Origin: JANQIO01 sp038746745
GTDB taxonomy: Bacteria > Pseudomonadota > Gammaproteobacteria > Pseudomonadales > Halieaceae
Direction of reading: 5' to 3'
NCBI GenBank assembly: GCA_038746745.1
Contig: JBCDKJ010000013.1
Location: 8,508 to 72,507, forward strand
DNA length: 64,000 nucleotides
In this document: positions 25,106-33,798 of the stretch, in pieces
Position numbering within the stretch: position 1 is the stretch's first letter
How the letters are laid out: the number at the start of each line of letters is the position of its first letter
Position numbers and translations under genes: made by a program
Notes under the pieces: model-generated
What the model saw: the letters and a program-made list of their open reading frames with translations, nothing else
What the model was told of the DNA's origin: nothing
The model's database searches: none

Positions 25106-26347
25106 ATGACCGCTATGCCCCTGTCCCAACTCACCGATCCCTGGTCAGTACCTCTGGAAGCGATCGATATCGCACAGCCGGACTGGTTTGTCGCGGATAC
25201 CCAGTGGGACTGGTTCAGGCGCTTGCGTGATGAGTCGCCGGTGCACATCTTCGATCACCCGGAGTTTGGTCGCTACTGGTCTATCACACGCTACGAAGAC
25301 ATTATGTATGTCGATACGCATCACGAGATTTTTTCTTCTGAGCCGTCGATCACCCTGCGTGACCAGCCTGAGGACTTCACCCTGCCTATGTTCATCGCCA
25401 TGGATGAGCCCAGGCACAGCAAAACCCGCGCGGAGGTTAATCCGGTGGTCGGCTCCCGCAATTTGCCGAATTTTGCCGAGCTCATTCGCAGTCGTACCCG
25501 CGAAGTGCTGGACAGTCTTCCACTGGATGAGACCTTCAATTGGGTTGACCTTGTCTCCATAGAGCTGACAACCCGCATGCTGGCCACCTTATTCGATTTT
25601 CCCTATGAGGAACGCCGACGCTTGACCCGGTGGTCTGACGTCGCGACAGCGCTGCCCGGGGGTGATTTCATTGAGACAGAAGAACAGCGACGCGAAGAAC
25701 TGTTGGAGTGCCTGCAGACCTTTACTGAACTATGGAATGAGAAAGCCCAGCAACCGCCTCGTCACGACATGATCTCCATGCTGGCTCACGGTGACGCGAC
25801 CAGGGATATGCAACCGCTGGAGTTTCTGGGCAACCTGCTGCTGCTCATCGTCGGTGGCAACGATACAACGCGAAACTCCATGAGCGGCAGCGTGTTGGCC
25901 TTGCATCAGTTCCCGCAGGAGTTAGAAAAGCTCAAGGCGAATCCTAAGCTGATTCCCTCCCTGGTATCGGAAACTATCCGCTGGCAAACGCCTTTGGCGT
26001 TTATGCGACGCACGGCGCTGCAAGATGTAGAGATGCACGGGCAGAGGATTCGGCAGGGCGACAAGGTGGCCATGTGGTATGCCTCCGGAAATCGGGACGA
26101 GCGAGTATTCGAACAGCCAGATGACTTTATCATCGATCGACCCAATGTTCGGAAACATGTGTCTTTTGGCTATGGTATTCACCGCTGCATGGGCAGCCAC
26201 CTGGCGGAGCTGCAATTGCGCATACTCTGGGAAGAAATGCTCGAGCGGTTCGAGCGTGTCGAAGTGGTCGGTGAACCGCGCCGCGCACATTCTGTATTCG
26301 TTCGTGGCTATACCTCTCTGCCGGTGCGTTTGCATCCCGCTGTCTGA
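25106..26347 (+). CDS. Cytochrome P450, CYP153 (alkane hydroxylase)-like
   Basis: A 413-residue soluble P450 from ATG 25106. A possible -10 box TATATT at 25073-25078 makes an earlier ATG at 25058 unlikely. The I-helix motif is GGNDTTRNS, the K-helix ETIR (289-292) and the haem-binding loop FGYGIHRCMG with ligand C361. The stretches LGNLLLLIVGGNDTTRNSM, SETIRWQTPLAFMRRTA and AELQLRILWEEML agree closely with CYP153 terminal alkane/fatty acid omega-hydroxylases as I remember them. It would need a ferredoxin and reductase, not present here. It heads a lipid-degradation region and is divergent from the DNA repair operon. Confidence 0.9.
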   Translation: MTAMPLSQLTDPWSVPLEAIDIAQPDWFVADTQWDWFRRLRDESPVHIFDHPEFGRYWSITRYEDIMYVDTHHEIFSSEPSITLRDQPEDFTLPMFIAMDEPRHSKTRAEVNPVVGSRNLPNFAELIRSRTREVLDSLPLDETFNWVDLVSIELTTRMLATLFDFPYEERRRLTRWSDVATALPGGDFIETEEQRREELLECLQTFTELWNEKAQQPPRHDMISMLAHGDATRDMQPLEFLGNLLLLIVGGNDTTRNSMSGSVLALHQFPQELEKLKANPKLIPSLVSETIRWQTPLAFMRRTALQDVEMHGQRIRQGDKVAMWYASGNRDERVFEQPDDFIIDRPNVRKHVSFGYGIHRCMGSHLAELQLRILWEEMLERFERVEVVGEPRRAHSVFVRGYTSLPVRLHPAV

Positions 26348-26412
26348 GCTCTGAGACAGGACGGGGCCGGCGTGTATAATGTTGCCCTCCCCAAGCTACG
26401 AGCATTACTCCG

Positions 26413-27111
26413 GTGAAAAAAGTCGGTGACTTCTGGGTGCCAGACGTCGACATGAGTCGGTTCAGCCGCTTCGGCAAGAATCGGCGCAAAACCATTCGCT
26501 ATTACAGCGAAGGCGGTCCCAAGCTCGAAGATCTGATCGAAGTGCTGGCGCTGCTGCCACCAGGCCGCCTGGCGATAGATGGTGGCGCCAATGTGGGCGC
26601 CTATTCTCGTATGCTGGCGGACAAGTTCGAACGGGTAATGGCGTTCGAGCCCAGCCGCGATACCTTTGAAGCCCTGCAGGCCAACATTGAAGATTGGGGT
26701 CTCGCGGATCGTGTACAGACTTTTAATGCAGCGCTGACCGACCACTGTGGCACGGTCGGAATGAAGCTGAACTGGGGTCGCCGGTCTCTGTCGCGTCGCG
26801 TGGAAGGGGCGGGCACCATCGCAGCTATAACTGTGGACTCTCTCAACGTCGATGAGGTGGACTTTATCAAGCTCGACGTCGAAGGCTCAGAGTACGCAGC
26901 TCTGGTGGGAGCGCGCCACACTCTGGCCGCCTGCAAGCCGGCCATCCTGTTTGAAGATAAACCGGGGAAACGAGATCTGAACGATGTCGCCCGCGATCCG
27001 CACCGTTACCTGATTGCAACAGGCGCTGAATCGCGAGGCGCTTTCGGGCGCGGCAAATTTGACTGGCTCTACGCTTTTCCAGGCAAGCCGCCCACTGCAG
27101 AGCCTGTTTAA
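26413..27111 (+). CDS. FkbM-family SAM-dependent methyltransferase
   Basis: A 232-residue protein with a GTG start at 26413. A TATAAT box lies at 26375-26380, with only a weak -35. The SAM-binding motif I is AIDGGANVGAYSRML (about 53-67), with the acidic second strand in VMAFEPS. The FkbM hallmark DFIKLDVEGSEYAAL follows near residue 155. FkbM enzymes O-methylate sugars, lipids or polyketides; the substrate is unknown. It is convergent with the next gene, a 2OG-Fe(II) oxygenase. Confidence 0.85.
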   Translation: MKKVGDFWVPDVDMSRFSRFGKNRRKTIRYYSEGGPKLEDLIEVLALLPPGRLAIDGGANVGAYSRMLADKFERVMAFEPSRDTFEALQANIEDWGLADRVQTFNAALTDHCGTVGMKLNWGRRSLSRRVEGAGTIAAITVDSLNVDEVDFIKLDVEGSEYAALVGARHTLAACKPAILFEDKPGKRDLNDVARDPHRYLIATGAESRGAFGRGKFDWLYAFPGKPPTAEPV

Positions 27112-27140
27112 CCCGGAGTCAGGCGTATTGGCGCAGGCGC

Positions 27141-27905
27141 TTAGTACATCAAGGCTTCTTTATCGGTCACCAGCGGCTTACCACGCAGCAGTCGCTTGAA
27201 CTTCTTAAAAGCAGCTTTCAGCGGCCGGTATTCCTCAAACACTACGATAAACACTTTGCGGTAGTAGCCCTCCGGGCATTCGATTTTGCGTACGCCATGC
27301 CAGCTATTACCGCGACGGCCAAATAACAAACTGCGATTGTCAGCAGTCTGTGCCGGATAGGCAGCGTCGAAGTCGTCAAATCCCGGTGCATTATCTGGCT
27401 CAATGCGTCCCCCGTCATCCAGCACCACGGTCTCGCCACCCCAGTCGCGGTTCCAGTCGTCTTCGGTATTCAGGTAGAAAATCTGCGAGCCAATCTTCCC
27501 CTTGGAGTCACAGTGAGGTGTCACTTCGCCGCCATTGGGGGTGTAGTGCCAGTGAAAGCGAAAGCGCACATCGCTCACGCCAAGCAGGCGACACACGAAA
27601 CGACGATAGGCTGGACTCTTCAATTCATCAATAAAGCGCTGCCAGGGTTCTGCCAGTTCCATCCCGTCCTCATAGTCGAGGATGTAGCGGTCGTGGCTGC
27701 CCTGACCATGCTTGCGCTGTTTGCCGAAAAAGGCACGAAACTGGCTGATATCCGGCATGGACTCCAGCAATTCCTGATATCGTCCGGCGTCTATGAAGTA
27801 CTGAGGATTGACCCAGGGGAAGGGCTCAGTGGCCTGAAACTCATCGGTGTCTATGGCATCAAGAATGCGCCGGTTTAGATACTGGGTTGCCACTGGGGCA
27901 TTCAT
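27141..27905 (-). CDS. 2-oxoglutarate/Fe(II)-dependent oxygenase
   Basis: A 254-residue protein from ATG 27905. An upstream in-frame extension to 28019 would run into the operator region and is rejected. The iron-binding triad is H131 and D133 (TPHCDSKGK) with H203 (SWHGV), and R216 in YRKVFIVVF is the likely 2-oxoglutarate-binding residue. This is the DSBH/cupin core of 2OG oxygenases, similar to the prolyl hydroxylase-like group. The substrate is unknown. A charged C-terminal tail (FKKFKRLLRGK) might contact membranes or nucleic acid. Confidence 0.78.
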   Translation of the reverse strand: MNAPVATQYLNRRILDAIDTDEFQATEPFPWVNPQYFIDAGRYQELLESMPDISQFRAFFGKQRKHGQGSHDRYILDYEDGMELAEPWQRFIDELKSPAYRRFVCRLLGVSDVRFRFHWHYTPNGGEVTPHCDSKGKIGSQIFYLNTEDDWNRDWGGETVVLDDGGRIEPDNAPGFDDFDAAYPAQTADNRSLLFGRRGNSWHGVRKIECPEGYYRKVFIVVFEEYRPLKAAFKKFKRLLRGKPLVTDKEALMY

Positions 27906-28005
27906 AGAGAGCGTCCGCTTTTTGCTCGTAAAAACCTGAGAGATTATCCGCCGATATCGCGGATTTTGGTAGCGGTCCAAGTCTTGGTGCGGCAGGCAAA
28001 GATAC

Positions 28006-28034
28006 TTGTCAGTAAGCAAAACCTACTGTATGTT
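28006..28034 (+). promoter_or_regulatory. Promoter with overlapping 15-bp palindromic operator (copy 1)
   Basis: -35 TTGTCA (28006-28011) and -10 TATGTT (28029-28034) with 17-base spacing. A perfect dyad AAC-C-TAC-T-GTA-T-GTT (28020-28034) covers the end of the spacer and the whole -10. The same architecture recurs at 33770-33798. The layout fits repression by a TetR-type or similar dimer ahead of the acyl-CoA dehydrogenase genes. Confidence 0.6.
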
Positions 28035-28059
28035 CAAATCCCATTTTCGGAGGGCCCTC

Positions 28060-29238
28060 ATGAGCGATCTTGAGCAATTCCGCCAGGAAACCCGCACCTG
28101 GCTAGACGCTAACTGTCCTGAAACCATGCGCACACCGATGCGGGCTGACGAGGATGCTTACTGGGGGGGACGCAGCCCCGAGATCAAGCATCCTGACCAG
28201 AAGCTGTGGGCTGATCGTATGGGTGAACGCGGCTGGACCGCCCCGGAGTGGCCTGCGGAATATGGTGGCGGTGGTCTGGATAAAGACGAGGCCAAGGTAT
28301 TACGCGAGGAGTTAGCCGCGATCAATGCCCGCAACCCGCTAGAGAGTTTCGGCATCAGTATGCTCGGCCCGGCGTTAATGAAATACGGCAGCGAAGAACA
28401 GAAACGCGAACACTTGCCGCGTATCGTGCGCGGTGAAATACGCTGGTGCCAGGGTTACAGCGAACCGGGCGCCGGATCCGATCTGGCCAGTCTGCAGACC
28501 AAAGCGGAGGACCACGGTGATCACTATCTGGTCAACGGTCAGAAAGTCTGGACGTCTTACGCGGATAAAGCGGACTGGATATTCTGTCTCACCCGCACCG
28601 ACAGCTCTGGCACCAAGCACGAGGGCATTTCTTTCTTGTTGTTCGATATGGCCTCAGAGGGTGTATCCACCCGGCCTATCAAGCTCATCTCTGGGAAGTC
28701 GCCGTTCTGCGAAACCTTTTTCGACAACGTTAAAGTGCCCAAACAAAACCTTATGGGCGAAGAAGGTAAAGGCTGGGAGATCGCTAAGTACCTGCTGACG
28801 CACGAACGTGAAATGATCTCGAGCTTTGGGATTGGCGGCGGACGTACCCTTGGGCAGGTAGCCGCAGACACCCTGGGCTTGGATGCCAGTGGTCGTTTAG
28901 CGAATCCCGTGCTGCGCAACTCGCTGGCCCAGTTCGAACTGGATGGCATGGCATTCGCAGCGACCATGGAGCGTGTCCGGGACGAATCTCGCGCCGGTCA
29001 TGGGCTTGGTGCAGCCTCTTCGATCTTCAAATACTACGGCACTGAGCTCAATAAACGACGTTACGAACTGCTGATGTCAGTGCACGGCGAGCAGGCGCTG
29101 GGCTGGGAGGGCGACGCCTACCGAGACGGCGAATTACCTCGAGCCTGGCTACGCACCAAGGCCAATTCTATTGAAGGCGGTACCTCAGAAGTGCAGCTGA
29201 ACATAATCGCCAAGCGCGTGCTTGGCCTGCCCGGATAG
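28060..29238 (+). CDS. Acyl-CoA dehydrogenase, subunit 1 of a probable heteromeric pair
   Basis: A 392-residue flavoenzyme. ATG 28060 has GGAGGG 5 bases upstream. The frame opens further to 28006 but crosses the promoter. Residues CQGYSEPGAGSDLASLQTKA form the FAD-contacting strand and the C-terminal helices end in SIEGGTSEVQLNIIAKRVLG, both typical of the family. It introduces the alpha-beta double bond in acyl-CoA, passing electrons to ETF. The adjacent, different acyl-CoA dehydrogenase 11 bases downstream suggests an alpha2beta2 enzyme, as seen for steroid or branched side-chain degradation. Confidence 0.93.
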   Translation: MSDLEQFRQETRTWLDANCPETMRTPMRADEDAYWGGRSPEIKHPDQKLWADRMGERGWTAPEWPAEYGGGGLDKDEAKVLREELAAINARNPLESFGISMLGPALMKYGSEEQKREHLPRIVRGEIRWCQGYSEPGAGSDLASLQTKAEDHGDHYLVNGQKVWTSYADKADWIFCLTRTDSSGTKHEGISFLLFDMASEGVSTRPIKLISGKSPFCETFFDNVKVPKQNLMGEEGKGWEIAKYLLTHEREMISSFGIGGGRTLGQVAADTLGLDASGRLANPVLRNSLAQFELDGMAFAATMERVRDESRAGHGLGAASSIFKYYGTELNKRRYELLMSVHGEQALGWEGDAYRDGELPRAWLRTKANSIEGGTSEVQLNIIAKRVLGLPG

Positions 29239-29249
29239 GAGTTACTGCC

Positions 29250-30389
29250 ATGTCTCTGGTGTTTAACGAAGAACAGGTCATGCTGCGGGATGCCGCAGCG
29301 GGGTTTCTCGCAGAGAAGGCGCCTATCGCTGAGCTACGTCGGCTTCGCGATGAAGCAGACATCACAGGTTTTAGTCGGCCTCTGTGGAGAGAGATGAGCG
29401 ACATGGGCTGGGCCGGCATCGCTATTCCAGAGGCCTATGGCGGGCTGGGGTACGGCTATACCGGATTAGGTCTGGTGTTGGAACAGATGGGTCGAAACCT
29501 GAGTGTTTCCCCCCTCCAGTCATCCATTCTGGTGTGCGCCACTGCCTTGGTTGAGGCAGCCAGCGACGCGCAGAAAGAAGCGCTGCTGCCGGCGCTCGCG
29601 TCGGGTGAGCTCACCATGGCGCTGGCTTTGCAGGAAGGCCCTCATCACAACCCAGCTCAGACGTCTATGCACGTCGCAGTCGATGGCGATCAGTTGGTAT
29701 TGAACGGCAGCAAGCGTCTGGTGTTCGATGGTCATACAGCCGATAAGCTTCTGGTCGTTGCCCGCAGTGCCGGTGCGTCTGGTGATAGCAACGGCCTCAG
29801 TATGCTGCTGGTTGATGCTAAGGCCGCAGGCGTCGCCATTGAGCGCGTTATCATGCTGGACAGCCGCAACAGTGCTAACGTGCACTTTGACGACGTGCGC
29901 GTGTCCGCGAGCGATGCAGTCGGTGAACTGGGTAGCGCGGGAACAGCCTTGGAAAGAGTGCTGGATATTGTAAATATCGGCCTGTCGGCGGAGCTTTTGG
30001 GCCTGAGTGCGGAAGCCTTCGAGCGAACTATGAGCTATCTAAAAGAACGCAAGCAATTTGGCGCTGCGATTGGTAGCTTTCAGGCACTACAACATCGGGC
30101 CGCAGAGATGTACGCGCAACTGGAGTTAGCGCGCTCGATGGTGGTCAAGGCTCTGCAGGCGATTGACGCGGGCGCCGAGGATCTCAGCACCGTTGCCAGT
30201 GCCTGCAAGGCAAAGTTGTGTGAAGTCTCGAACCTCGTGGCCTGCGAAGCGATCCAGATGCACGGCGGTATCGGCATGACGGATGAGTTTGATATCGGCT
30301 TTTATCTCAAGCGCGCTCGGGTGGCGCAGCATAGCTATGGCGACTACAACTATCACCTGGACCGATTTGCCCGGCTCAGCGGTTATTAG
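29250..30389 (+). CDS. Acyl-CoA dehydrogenase, subunit 2 of a probable heteromeric pair
   Basis: A 379-residue acyl-CoA dehydrogenase with a shorter N-terminal domain (MSLVFNEEQVMLRDAAAGFL). The middle domain is divergent: the usual 'TEP.AGSD' motif is replaced by ALQEGPHHNPAQTSMH. This is common in the partner subunit of heterotetrameric enzymes. The C-terminal domain retains ERKQFGAAIGSFQALQHRAA and EAIQMHGGIGMTDEFDIGFY, which bind FAD across the interface. The start follows the previous stop by 11 bases, so the two are co-translated. Confidence 0.92.
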   Translation: MSLVFNEEQVMLRDAAAGFLAEKAPIAELRRLRDEADITGFSRPLWREMSDMGWAGIAIPEAYGGLGYGYTGLGLVLEQMGRNLSVSPLQSSILVCATALVEAASDAQKEALLPALASGELTMALALQEGPHHNPAQTSMHVAVDGDQLVLNGSKRLVFDGHTADKLLVVARSAGASGDSNGLSMLLVDAKAAGVAIERVIMLDSRNSANVHFDDVRVSASDAVGELGSAGTALERVLDIVNIGLSAELLGLSAEAFERTMSYLKERKQFGAAIGSFQALQHRAAEMYAQLELARSMVVKALQAIDAGAEDLSTVASACKAKLCEVSNLVACEAIQMHGGIGMTDEFDIGFYLKRARVAQHSYGDYNYHLDRFARLSGY

Positions 30390-30514
30390 CGCGGTTCCTG
30401 TACACTGTGCCCCATAGTTGCAGTAAGCATCAGCAACGCGCCGTATCGCCTGTAGTTGCAAGGCTGAGTCGACGCAAATGCGTGGATAAGATGTGCGGTA
30501 TCGATCGTCGTAAT

Positions 30515-30598
30515 CAAGAGAGTTACCAAGAGAGTTAACAAGAGAGTTAACAAGAGAGTTAACGAGAGAGTTCTCAAGCGAGCTACGAGCAGAGCTAC
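30515..30598. repeat. Seven-unit 12-bp tandem array before an acyl-CoA dehydrogenase gene
   Basis: CAAGAGAGTTAC (30515) is followed by three exact copies of CAAGAGAGTTAA (30527, 30539, 30551), then CGAGAGAGTTCT, CAAGCGAGCTAC and GAGCAGAGCTAC, ending 17 bases before the ATG at 30616. Decay increases towards the gene. Confidence 0.8.
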
Positions 30599-30615
30599 GA
30601 ATAGTGGAGTCAGCA

Positions 30616-31905
30616 ATGAATGCAATCGAGATGAATAGTGCGACAGACACCAGCATGGATCTGGGCGTCAGTGAGCGCCTGGGGCCTCTGCTTGAGCAGG
30701 TACGCACTTTTATCAACGATGATGTGATACCGGTGGAGGCTGAGTATTTTCAGGAGGTCAACACCGGTGATCGCTGGGCCTGGACGCCGCGGCAGACAGA
30801 AATTCTGGAGACGCTGAAAGCCAAGGCCAAGTCCCTCGGCCTGTGGAACTTCTTTCTCACCGAGGGTGATCGTGGGTATGGCTTGACCACCGTAGAGTAT
30901 GCCTACCTTGCCGAAGAGATGGGCCGCTGCCATCTGGCCGCGGAGTGTTTCAATTGCTCGGCGCCCGATACCGGCAATATGGAGGTGCTGGAAAAGTATG
31001 GCAGCGAGGCGCAGAAGGCACAGTGGCTGGAGCCATTGCTGAATGGCGAAATTCGCTCTGCCTTTGCGATGACGGAACCGGGCGTGGCGTCTTCGGACGC
31101 GACCAATATTTGCACGCAGGCGACACTGGACGGCGATGAGTGGGTGATCAATGGCGAGAAGCACTACATCAGCGGAGCAGGGGATCCACGCTGCAAGATC
31201 ATGATTACAATGGTGAAAACCGACCCGGACGCACCCAAACACCTGCAGCAGTCGCAGATTCTGGTACCCATGGATACACCTGGAGTGGAAGTGATTCGTC
31301 CCATGCACGTGTTTTCCATGGACGATGCACCGCACGGTCACATGCACCTGCAGTTCAACGACGTTCGCGTCCCCAAAGACAATATTATTCTGGGCGCGGG
31401 TCGAGGCTTCGAGATTTCCCAGGGACGCCTGGGACCGGGGCGTATTCACCACTGCATGCGTGCCATCGGCGCAGCGGAGCGAGCTCTGCAATTGATGTGC
31501 GAGCGCGCTGTATCACGCACTGCCTTTGGCAGGCCCCTTGCCAAACTCGGTGGCAACGTTGACGTCATAGCCAATGCGCGCATGGACATCGAGATGGCAC
31601 GCCTGCTGACTCTGAAGACTGCCTGGATGATGGATCACGTCGACCCCAAACAGGCTCGCATCTGGATTTCTATGATCAAAACGGCAGTGCCGAATATTTC
31701 GATTCGTATTGTAGATGAGGCGATTCAGATGTTCGGAGCGACCGGTGTGTCACAGGATACGCCGCTGGCCGCTATGTATATGGCCCAGCGGACTCTGCGC
31801 TTGGCGGATGGGCCGGACGCGGTACATCGTATGGTAGTGGGTCGTCAGGAGTTGCGTCAGTACACCGAACAGGACGCGGTTAGCGCAAGCTTCAGAGACG
31901 GCTAA
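30616..31905 (+). CDS. Acyl-CoA dehydrogenase, ACAD10/11-like
   Basis: A 429-residue enzyme. I prefer ATG 30616, with GGAG 8 bases upstream, over the in-frame GTG at 30604. SAFAMTEPGVASSDATNICT and WVINGEKHYISGAGDPRC form the FAD/substrate-binding middle domain. GPGRIHHCMRAIGAAERAL and ERAVSRTAFGRPLAKLGGN belong to the C-terminal domain. The N-terminal region with RWAWTPRQTEILETLKAKAK is typical of the larger ACAD10/11-like bacterial group acting on longer or hydroxylated acyl chains. It is separated from the previous pair by a 12-bp repeat array. Confidence 0.92.
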   Translation: MNAIEMNSATDTSMDLGVSERLGPLLEQVRTFINDDVIPVEAEYFQEVNTGDRWAWTPRQTEILETLKAKAKSLGLWNFFLTEGDRGYGLTTVEYAYLAEEMGRCHLAAECFNCSAPDTGNMEVLEKYGSEAQKAQWLEPLLNGEIRSAFAMTEPGVASSDATNICTQATLDGDEWVINGEKHYISGAGDPRCKIMITMVKTDPDAPKHLQQSQILVPMDTPGVEVIRPMHVFSMDDAPHGHMHLQFNDVRVPKDNIILGAGRGFEISQGRLGPGRIHHCMRAIGAAERALQLMCERAVSRTAFGRPLAKLGGNVDVIANARMDIEMARLLTLKTAWMMDHVDPKQARIWISMIKTAVPNISIRIVDEAIQMFGATGVSQDTPLAAMYMAQRTLRLADGPDAVHRMVVGRQELRQYTEQDAVSASFRDG

Positions 31906-31937
31906 GCGACACGGCTACCACCTGGGCTGGCGCGAGA

Positions 31938-33215
31938 ATGCCTAGCCGCTACAGCGCATCACTGCGCAACTTGCGCAGCCTGCTTTTAATACGCTGCGTG
32001 TTCATTGCGGCGCAAGTAGGGCTGCTTTGGTACATCGCAGCGAAAGGCGCAGAGGCGCTGGTGCGACAGGCACTCACAGCCTTGCTGGTGGCACTGTCGC
32101 TTATAACCTTCGCCAGTTTCCTGCGTCTGCGTGGTCCCTGGCCTGTCACCGACGTGGAGTATTTTGTCCAACTTGCCCTGGACAGCCTGGCACTGACCGC
32201 GCTGCTGTACTTCAGTGGTGGCGGTAGCAACCCCTTTGTCACCTACTATTTGCTGCCAGTGGTGATCTCGGCTGCACTACTGCCGCGTCAGTACACCTGG
32301 ACGCTGGCGATAACCTCGCTGATGGCATATGGCGCCTTGCTGTTTAATCACGTGCCACTGCCAATTTTCAGCGCCGGTGATCACGCCGCGATGGGACACA
32401 CTGCCGCGTCCGCTGGCGGACTAAATGTGCACATCATCGGGATGTGGCTGAACTTCCTTGTGTCGGTGGCATTGATCACATTTTTTGTCGCCGGCATGGC
32501 GGCGGTATTACGCGAGCAGACAGCCAGGGCTGCCGCTGGTCGCGAGGATAAGCTGCGCAACGAACAACTTCTGGCCGCTGCCAGTCTCGCCGCAGGCACT
32601 GCACACGAGTTGGGTACGCCTCTGGCGACTATGGCGATGCTGGTGGAGGAACTGGAGGCGGCAACTAACAATCCGGCCCAGCGCGAGGATCTTGAGCAAC
32701 TGTCGGAACAACTGGCCCGCTGCAGAGATATCCTTGCGAAACTGTCGCGCCGGGCTCAAATGACCGATCTGTCGCAGACGTACAGCATTGACGCCACGAC
32801 GTACCTGCAGGGAGTTCTGGAGCAGTGGCAGGTGTCTCGACCGGATGCCAGCGCGCGCTTGACAGTGACTGGCGCAGGCACTTCACCGCAGCTTGACGTT
32901 GAGCCAACCCTGGATCAGGCCATAGAGAATCTTTTAAACAACGGGGCTAACGCCTGCCCGAGGGATATAGCGCTCACGCTACACTGGAGTGAAAGCTGGG
33001 TTGAACTCGCGATTGATGATCACGGTGCCGGTGTCCCTGTGGAATTGATGGGTAGTCTTGGCCAGCCGATCGTGCGCTCCAGCGACACTGGCCTCGGCCT
33101 TGGCTTATTAATTAGCCATGCCACGGTGGATCGCTACAACGGCAGTATCGAGCTATCCAACCGCAGCGAGGGCGGTGCCCGAGCTTTGCTGCGCCTGCCG
33201 AGGCGGGCAATATGA
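31938..33215 (+). CDS. regB: Redox-sensing sensor histidine kinase RegB/PrrB family
   Basis: A 425-residue membrane kinase with six predicted spans (about residues 15-185). The loop GGGSNPF (94-100) matches the GGxxNPF ubiquinone-binding heptad of RegB. The phosphorylated histidine is H223 in AGTAHELGTPLA, and LARCRDILAKLSR holds C262 at the place of the redox-active RegB cysteine. The ATP-binding domain has N-box ENLLNNGANACP and G-box TGLGLGLLIS. It probably reads the quinone pool and signals to RegA, whose gene overlaps the end of this one. Confidence 0.92.
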   Translation: MPSRYSASLRNLRSLLLIRCVFIAAQVGLLWYIAAKGAEALVRQALTALLVALSLITFASFLRLRGPWPVTDVEYFVQLALDSLALTALLYFSGGGSNPFVTYYLLPVVISAALLPRQYTWTLAITSLMAYGALLFNHVPLPIFSAGDHAAMGHTAASAGGLNVHIIGMWLNFLVSVALITFFVAGMAAVLREQTARAAAGREDKLRNEQLLAAASLAAGTAHELGTPLATMAMLVEELEAATNNPAQREDLEQLSEQLARCRDILAKLSRRAQMTDLSQTYSIDATTYLQGVLEQWQVSRPDASARLTVTGAGTSPQLDVEPTLDQAIENLLNNGANACPRDIALTLHWSESWVELAIDDHGAGVPVELMGSLGQPIVRSSDTGLGLGLLISHATVDRYNGSIELSNRSEGGARALLRLPRRAI

Positions 33216-33754
33216 CGGTACTGCGGATGCTGGTGGTAGACGACGATCCCGCGTTCCTGGCGGTGATTGAACGTGGCCTGCAGCGACGCGGTATTGAGGT
33301 CAGGGTCGCTTCAGAACCCGAGGCAGGACTGGGTATGCTGCAGGAATTCCAGCCACAGCGCATTCTGTTGGATCTGAATCTCTCAGGTCGCTCTGGCCTG
33401 TTGGCGCTGCCGGACTTCCGCGCTGCCGCGCCGCAGGCGGATATCGTCATCCTGACGGGGTATTCGAGTATTGCCACGGCAGTACGGGCAATAAAACAGG
33501 GTGCAACCAACTATCTGTGCAAGCCTGCAACGGTCAGCGAAGTGATGGATGCTTTCGATGATGGCGAGGCCGATGCGAGGCAACTCAACGAGGAGGTGCC
33601 AGATGCGCCGCTCTCTGTCGACCGACTCGAGTGGGAATACATTCAAAAGACGCTGGACCAGTATGGCGGCAACGTCAGCGCTACAGCCAAGGCGCTTGGA
33701 ATGCATCGACGTACCCTCCAGAGGAAGCTGGCCAAGCGCCCAGTCCGGCGCTAA
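33212..33754 (+). CDS. regA: Response regulator RegA/PrrA family
   Basis: A 180-residue regulator whose ATG overlaps the kinase stop (ATGA 33212-33215). The receiver domain has the acidic pocket D10-D12, phospho-acceptor D54 in ILLDLNLSGRSG and K104 in YLCKPA. The C-terminal Fis-type helix-turn-helix (GGNVSATAKALGMHRRTLQR, 152-171) is nearly invariant in RegA/PrrA/ActR. In other proteobacteria it controls respiration, carbon fixation or photosynthesis genes. Here it is embedded between beta-oxidation gene clusters. Confidence 0.93.
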   Translation: MTVLRMLVVDDDPAFLAVIERGLQRRGIEVRVASEPEAGLGMLQEFQPQRILLDLNLSGRSGLLALPDFRAAAPQADIVILTGYSSIATAVRAIKQGATNYLCKPATVSEVMDAFDDGEADARQLNEEVPDAPLSVDRLEWEYIQKTLDQYGGNVSATAKALGMHRRTLQRKLAKRPVRR

Positions 33755-33769
33755 GGCTCGCAAGAATAC

Positions 33770-33798
33770 TTGTAAGTTAAATCAACATACTGTAGGTT
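33770..33798 (+). promoter_or_regulatory. Promoter with overlapping 15-bp palindromic operator (copy 2)
   Basis: -35 TTGTAA (33770-33775), 17-base spacer, -10 TAGGTT (33793-33798). The perfect dyad AAC-A-TAC-T-GTA-G-GTT (33784-33798) sits exactly where copy 1 does relative to the promoter, and both are followed by CAAATCCC and ATTTTC. It precedes the MaoC-to-thioesterase operon by about 70 bases. Confidence 0.6.
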
